DNA from: Clostridium muellerianum | GTDB taxonomy: Bacteria; Bacillota; Clostridia; Clostridiales; Clostridiaceae | DNA: 64,000 nucleotides | Assembly (NCBI RefSeq): GCF_012926525.1 | Contig: NZ_JABBNI010000007.1 | Location: forward strand, 1-64,000 | Direction of reading: 5' to 3' | Translations under genes and position numbers: made by a program | The notes under the pieces: generated by a model | The model's input: the letters and a program-made list of their open reading frames with translations, nothing else | What the model was told of the DNA's origin: nothing | Databases searched by the model: none | Shown: in pieces, positions 60,359 through 64,000 of the stretch | Layout: the number at the start of each line of letters is the position of its first letter | How positions within the stretch are numbered: position 1 is the stretch's first letter

Positions 60359-62359
60359 GTGGAAATTTTTAGATCAGTTTGTCCCTATGACTGCCCTGAT
60401 ACCTGTGGTCTTATTGTTCATGTTGAAGATGGAAAAGCTGTAAAGGTACAGGGAGATCCTGAACATCCTTTTACAAGGGGAACACTTTGTCCAAAGATGG
60501 CACATTATGAAAAAACAGTTCATTCTGAAGGACGTATTTTAACACCACTTTTGAGAAAGGGTGCTAAGGGCAGTGGTGATTTTACGCCTATATCCTGGGA
60601 TGAGGCTATTGAACATATTAAAACAAATTGGAAAGAAATTATTGATAAGTACGGGTCAGAGGCAATACTTCCATATTCATATGCAGGAACTATGGGATTA
60701 GTTCAGCGCAATTCAGGTCATCCATTTTTTTATAGTTTAGGTGCTTCAAGACTTGATAGAACTATTTGTGCACCAGCTAAACAATGTGGATGGAATGCGG
60801 TTATGGGAGAAACTATGGGGCCTCATACGAGTGAGATACAGGAAAGTGATTTGATTATTTTATGGGGCATCCATGCAATAGCAACGGATATTCATATTAT
60901 TCATGATATAGGTATGGCTAAGAAAAAGGGAGCAAAAGTATGGTTAATTGATACATATGAAACTGGTACAGCTAAAATTGCTGACAGGGTTATTATAGTT
61001 AAACCTGGTACTGATGGTGCTCTAGCACTTGGAATGATGCATGTAATGGCGGAAAAAAATTTAATTGATAAAGATTTTATAAATAAGTATGTGCAGGGAT
61101 ATGAAGAACTTAAAGATACTGTTTTACCAGATTACTCATTAGATAAAGTAAGTGAAATAACTGGAATTGATGCTTCAGTAATTGAAGATATGGCAGTACA
61201 GTATGGGAAGGCTAGAGCACCATTTATTAGACTGGGTAGTGGTTTGTCACGTTATGGTAATGGAGCAATGACTGTAAGGACAATTACCTGTCTGCCAGCA
61301 CTTGTTGGTGCATGGGGAAAAGCTGGAGGCGGTTTACTTACATCTGTATCTGCATCTGATGCTTTTGATAAAAAACTTGTAACTCATGAAGAATTTCAAG
61401 AAAAAACAACAAGAATTATAAATATGGTTGAATTGGGTAATGCTCTAAATGAATTGAATGATCCACCTATAATGAGTTTATATGTATATCATTCCAATCC
61501 AGCAGCAGTAGCTCCTGATCAAAACAAGGTACTGCAAGGGTTAGCTAGGGAAGACTTATTTACAGTAGTTCATGAGCGTTTTATGACTGATACAGCAAAA
61601 TATGCTGATATTATTTTGCCAGCAACAACTTCTCTTGAACACAGTGATTTATATAGTGCTTATGGTTACTACGCTGTACAGAGAGCTTATCCAGTAGTAT
61701 CTCCAGTAGGTGAAGCAAAATCCAATTTTGAAGTATTTAGCTTGCTAGCAGATGCAATGGGAATAAACAAACCTTTCTTTAAGCAGTCAGCTGAGGATTT
61801 AATAAATACTATCCTTAAAAAGCCAACTTCATGGCTTGCAGGTACTAAAATTGAAACATTAATTGAAGGAAAGCCAGTAGAGCTGCCACTGCCTGAGGGA
61901 TATAAGACTCAATTTAAAACCTCTTCAGGAAAAATTGAAATCTTGAATACAAATGAGGATGAACCTTTACCAAGATATTTTAAACCTCATGGAGATGATG
62001 CAGAATTTTGGTTAATAAATGCTCCAGATCCACGACTATTAAACTCATCCTTTAATGAAAGAGAAGAGCTTTTAAAAACAAATAAAATGATTTTACAGGT
62101 AAATCCAGAGGATGCTTCTAAAATAGGATTAGAAGATGGTGAACTTGTTACTGCCTATAACGAAAGAGGAGAAGCTGACTTTAAGCTAAGTATAACAACT
62201 AAAGTCCCAAAAGGAGTTGTTGTTACTGAGGGAGTTTGGTGGCTTAAGAATACACCAGGAAATCGTTCAGTTAATACACTTACTTCTCAAAGGCTTACTG
62301 ATCAGGGAAAAGGAAGTACTTTTTATGATGTTAAGGTAAATATTAAAGTACATAAATGA
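60359..62359 (+). CDS. Molybdopterin-dependent oxidoreductase
   Basis: 666 residues, GTG start behind GGAGGA. An N-terminal 4Fe-4S site (VCPYDCPDTCGL, then GTLCPK), PISWDEAIEHI, and the metal-ligand region TICAPAKQCGWN, where a Cys probably takes the place held by Cys, Sec or Ser in relatives. The C-terminal molybdopterin-dinucleotide-binding part follows (LLNSSFNEREEL, then VNPEDASKIGLEDGELV). No twin-arginine signal, so it is cytoplasmic. The type resembles B. subtilis YyaE and S/N-oxide reductases. No electron-transfer or molybdenum cofactor gene is adjacent. Confidence 0.9.
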   Translation: MEIFRSVCPYDCPDTCGLIVHVEDGKAVKVQGDPEHPFTRGTLCPKMAHYEKTVHSEGRILTPLLRKGAKGSGDFTPISWDEAIEHIKTNWKEIIDKYGSEAILPYSYAGTMGLVQRNSGHPFFYSLGASRLDRTICAPAKQCGWNAVMGETMGPHTSEIQESDLIILWGIHAIATDIHIIHDIGMAKKKGAKVWLIDTYETGTAKIADRVIIVKPGTDGALALGMMHVMAEKNLIDKDFINKYVQGYEELKDTVLPDYSLDKVSEITGIDASVIEDMAVQYGKARAPFIRLGSGLSRYGNGAMTVRTITCLPALVGAWGKAGGGLLTSVSASDAFDKKLVTHEEFQEKTTRIINMVELGNALNELNDPPIMSLYVYHSNPAAVAPDQNKVLQGLAREDLFTVVHERFMTDTAKYADIILPATTSLEHSDLYSAYGYYAVQRAYPVVSPVGEAKSNFEVFSLLADAMGINKPFFKQSAEDLINTILKKPTSWLAGTKIETLIEGKPVELPLPEGYKTQFKTSSGKIEILNTNEDEPLPRYFKPHGDDAEFWLINAPDPRLLNSSFNEREELLKTNKMILQVNPEDASKIGLEDGELVTAYNERGEADFKLSITTKVPKGVVVTEGVWWLKNTPGNRSVNTLTSQRLTDQGKGSTFYDVKVNIKVHK

Positions 62360-62411
62360 TGTGATATAATAAGGTAAGGTGTTGATAAACTTTGAAAAAG
62401 AGGTGAAAACA

Positions 62412-63287
62412 ATGTGTAGATTAAATCCAAAAGTAGATTTTGCATTTAAAAAGTTATTTGCCAGTGAAGAGAATAAGGATATATTAATGGCATTTATCAA
62501 TTCTCTTCTTAGAGAAGAGGAGCAAATTAAAGATATAGAATTAAAAAATCCATATAACATAGCAAACTACAGAAAAGGGAAAATGACTATATTAGATATA
62601 AAAGCTGTAGATGAAAAAGGAACCTGGTATGATATAGAAATGCAGCTAGCAGAGCAAGGATTCTATGACAAAAGAGCTTTTTATTATTGGGCTAAAGTAT
62701 ATTCAGATCAAATAGAAAGCGGAAATGACTTTGAACTTTTAAGAAAAACTATAGCTATAAATATATTAGATTTTAATTATTTAGATGAAGAAAATTTTCA
62801 CAATGTATACAAAGTTTACAACGAAAAAACAAAGAAAGAGTTTTCAAATATATTTGAAATGCACTTCATAGAGTTAAACAAATTCAAAAAAGACTTTAAA
62901 GATTTAAAAACAGCTTTAGATAGATGGGTAGCTTTTTTAAATAGAGCTTATGAAATTGATAAAGATAAGATACCAGAAGAACTAGCAGCAGATGAAAATG
63001 TAAAAAAAGCCATAGAAAAATTAGATATAATGTATCTAGATAAAGAAGAAAGAGAAATATATGAAACTGATTTAAAAGCTTTAATGGTTCACAAAGCAGA
63101 ATTAAAAACTGCAGAGAAGAAGGGAAGAGAAGAAGGAATAAAAGAAGGAATAAAGGAAGGAGAAAATAAAAAAGCAATAGAAATAGCTAAAAATCTTATT
63201 AACTTAAATATTGATATTGAAACTATAATTAAAGTATCTGGATTATCAAAAGATGACATTGAAGAACTAAGCAAGAGTAGCAAGTGA
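62412..63287 (+). CDS. Rpn family recombination-promoting nuclease
   Basis: 291 residues from the ATG at 62412 (AGAGGTG upstream). Front MCRLNPKVDFAFKKLFASEE is the classical start of this PD-(D/E)XK group; catalytic Asp62 (ILDIKAV) and Glu76-x-Gln78 (YDIEMQLAEQ). The tail has GREEGIKEGIKEGENKKA and ends LSKDDIEELSKSSK. Unlike the Rpn genes at 8602 and 12290, no internal ribosome site with an in-frame ATG was found. A near-identical C-terminal remnant lies at 28803. Confidence 0.88.
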   Translation: MCRLNPKVDFAFKKLFASEENKDILMAFINSLLREEEQIKDIELKNPYNIANYRKGKMTILDIKAVDEKGTWYDIEMQLAEQGFYDKRAFYYWAKVYSDQIESGNDFELLRKTIAINILDFNYLDEENFHNVYKVYNEKTKKEFSNIFEMHFIELNKFKKDFKDLKTALDRWVAFLNRAYEIDKDKIPEELAADENVKKAIEKLDIMYLDKEEREIYETDLKALMVHKAELKTAEKKGREEGIKEGIKEGENKKAIEIAKNLINLNIDIETIIKVSGLSKDDIEELSKSSK

Positions 63288-63309
63288 GACCAGCTGCTAT
63301 TATGTATAA

Positions 63310-63519
63310 TTAAATATTCAAGCCTTTAAGGCTCTTGAGAATAAAGTAGATACCATAAAGGCTGAACAAGAAAATATGAAACATGAATTGGCTCATATAT
63401 CTGGAGATACAAAGTCAATTAAAAGTAATATAGAAATTATGTCTAAAGATTTAAATTTTATTGAAGCTGCAACTGGGAAAAATATAACAGATATCGCTCA
63501 TTTGAAATCTGTAAAATAA
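63310..63519 (+). pseudogene. C-terminal remnant of a coiled-coil protein
   Basis: A 69-codon frame without a proper start, reading ALENKVDTIKAEQENMKHEL, then FIEAATGKNITDIAHLKSVK. This is the usual end of clostridial coiled-coil proteins of unknown function. The upstream part is missing, and the remnant directly follows the Rpn gene. Confidence 0.6.
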
Positions 63520-63580
63520 AAAAATATGCATTAACGAGAATTATTAATACCTATTTCATAGAATATGGAAAAAATAAGTA

Positions 63581-63690
63581 AAGGGGCTGTCACACTAAGA
63601 ATATGCCTAAATACTACAGTATATTATGTTTGCTATTAATCTTAAAAACAATATATTGCATGTAAATTTCTTAATGCGACAGTCCCTTAA
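63581..63690. mobile_element. MITE-like element, copy C
   Basis: About 108 bp; left end AAGGGGCTGTCACACTAAGA and right end TTCTTAATGCGACAGTCCCT are imperfect inverted repeats. Related to the copies at 18471 and 28091. Confidence 0.78.
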
Positions 63691-63801
63691 TTATAGTTAT
63701 TGAGGATAGCTTGCTAGTAATTTTTCTAATAACTTTTGTTTCATAATATAAGAATGTTGTGTATTAAGGTTATCTTAGATTATTCTTATAACCTACGGCT
63801 G

Positions 63802-64000
63802 TTAATTTTTTTCTAGCACATAAATGATATTCATTCCACAATCAAGTGTTCCTTGCATTTTAGTAAAAGCAATTTCTTTTTCTATAATGAGTTTCCAAAA
63901 TTCTTTATCCTGTCTAGCATTTTCTAGCGCAGAATCGCCAGCTTGTGTAAATAATCCAGCAGAACTTCTCTCTTTTATAGTGATTGGGTAATTGGCAAAT
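63802..64000 (-). CDS. C-terminal part of a possible SAM-dependent methyltransferase
   Basis: 66 codons up to the window edge, the start lies outside. The end (KMQGTLDCGMNIIYVLEKN) and ARQDKEFWKLIIEKEIAF resemble the C-terminal segment of small class I methyltransferases, but no SAM-binding motif is within the visible part. The assignment rests on this resemblance only. Confidence 0.4.
   Translation of the reverse strand, partial: FANYPITIKERSSAGLFTQAGDSALENARQDKEFWKLIIEKEIAFTKMQGTLDCGMNIIYVLEKN

Overview
The window is AT-rich (about 70% A+T by eye) with purine-rich Shine-Dalgarno sites, frequent TTG/GTG starts and many hairpin-plus-T-run terminators. Together with families typical of clostridia (CD3324, DUF1848, HelD, YhbD/bactofilin, DUF2922/DUF1659/YvrJ, Rpn nucleases) this points to a chromosome of a Clostridium sensu stricto-like anaerobe. 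No rRNA, tRNA or CRISPR array was seen. Starts given here were often moved to the codon with a good ribosome site.

Layout. 0.1-3.8 kb (minus strand): a DUF1659-DUF2922-YvrJ cluster interrupted by a 190-bp inverted repeat, then two overlapping sigma-like genes (one with regions 2 and 4, one with region 2 only, reminiscent of the SigO/RsoA two-part sigma factor), then a DnaD-like replication protein and a DnaC-like helicase loader broken at its Walker A motif. 4.1-5.3 kb: a small exported protein and an unrecognised partner. 5.6-8.5 kb: UlaG-like metallo-hydrolase, Lrp regulator, ECF sigma/anti-sigma pair. 8.6-13.3 kb: two Rpn nuclease genes, a DMT exporter and a MORN protein with a near-consensus Fur box. 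13.5-18.4 kb: FAH-family enzyme with a TetR regulator and palindromic operators, DUF1848, GNAT, CD3324. 18.7-28.5 kb: ABC-F ATPase, panG-panB-panC, a secreted papain-family protease and HelD. 29-31.6 kb: MarR/hydrolase operon, YbjQ and a small membrane protein. 32-40 kb: amino-acid permease, Crp/Fnr-like regulator with divergent MFS, two-component system and a tannase-like lipoprotein. 40.4-46.6 kb: PucR-type regulator divergent from flavoprotein reductase, CocE/NonD hydrolase and exporter.

46.6-50.6 kb is a gene graveyard: truncated copies of the MarR/hydrolase pair and of the response regulator (intact copies lie at 29.1 and 36.4 kb), an internally deleted IS4-type transposase and two fragments of one lipoprotein-like gene. 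A histidine-rich protein/Ser-Thr kinase pair and a CDF transporter survive inside it. 50.6-55.4 kb is a MerR-centred regulon: a SatP-family carboxylate transporter and an Old Yellow Enzyme-type reductase face away from the regulator, each behind the same 40-bp promoter with a 19-bp spacer. 56-63.3 kb: TetR plus BAAT-type hydrolase, YhbD plus bactofilin, YjjG phosphatase, molybdopterin oxidoreductase and a third Rpn gene.

Most interesting signals: (i) two of the three intact Rpn genes carry a perfect in-frame internal Shine-Dalgarno/ATG that would give a separate C-terminal protein of 83-88 residues, fitting the known intragenic-antitoxin arrangement; (ii) the MerR regulon, a candidate uptake-and-reduction system for an unsaturated carboxylate; (iii) the split-sigma locus; (iv) a family of about 105-bp MITE-like elements in three copies; (v) several attenuator-like leaders.
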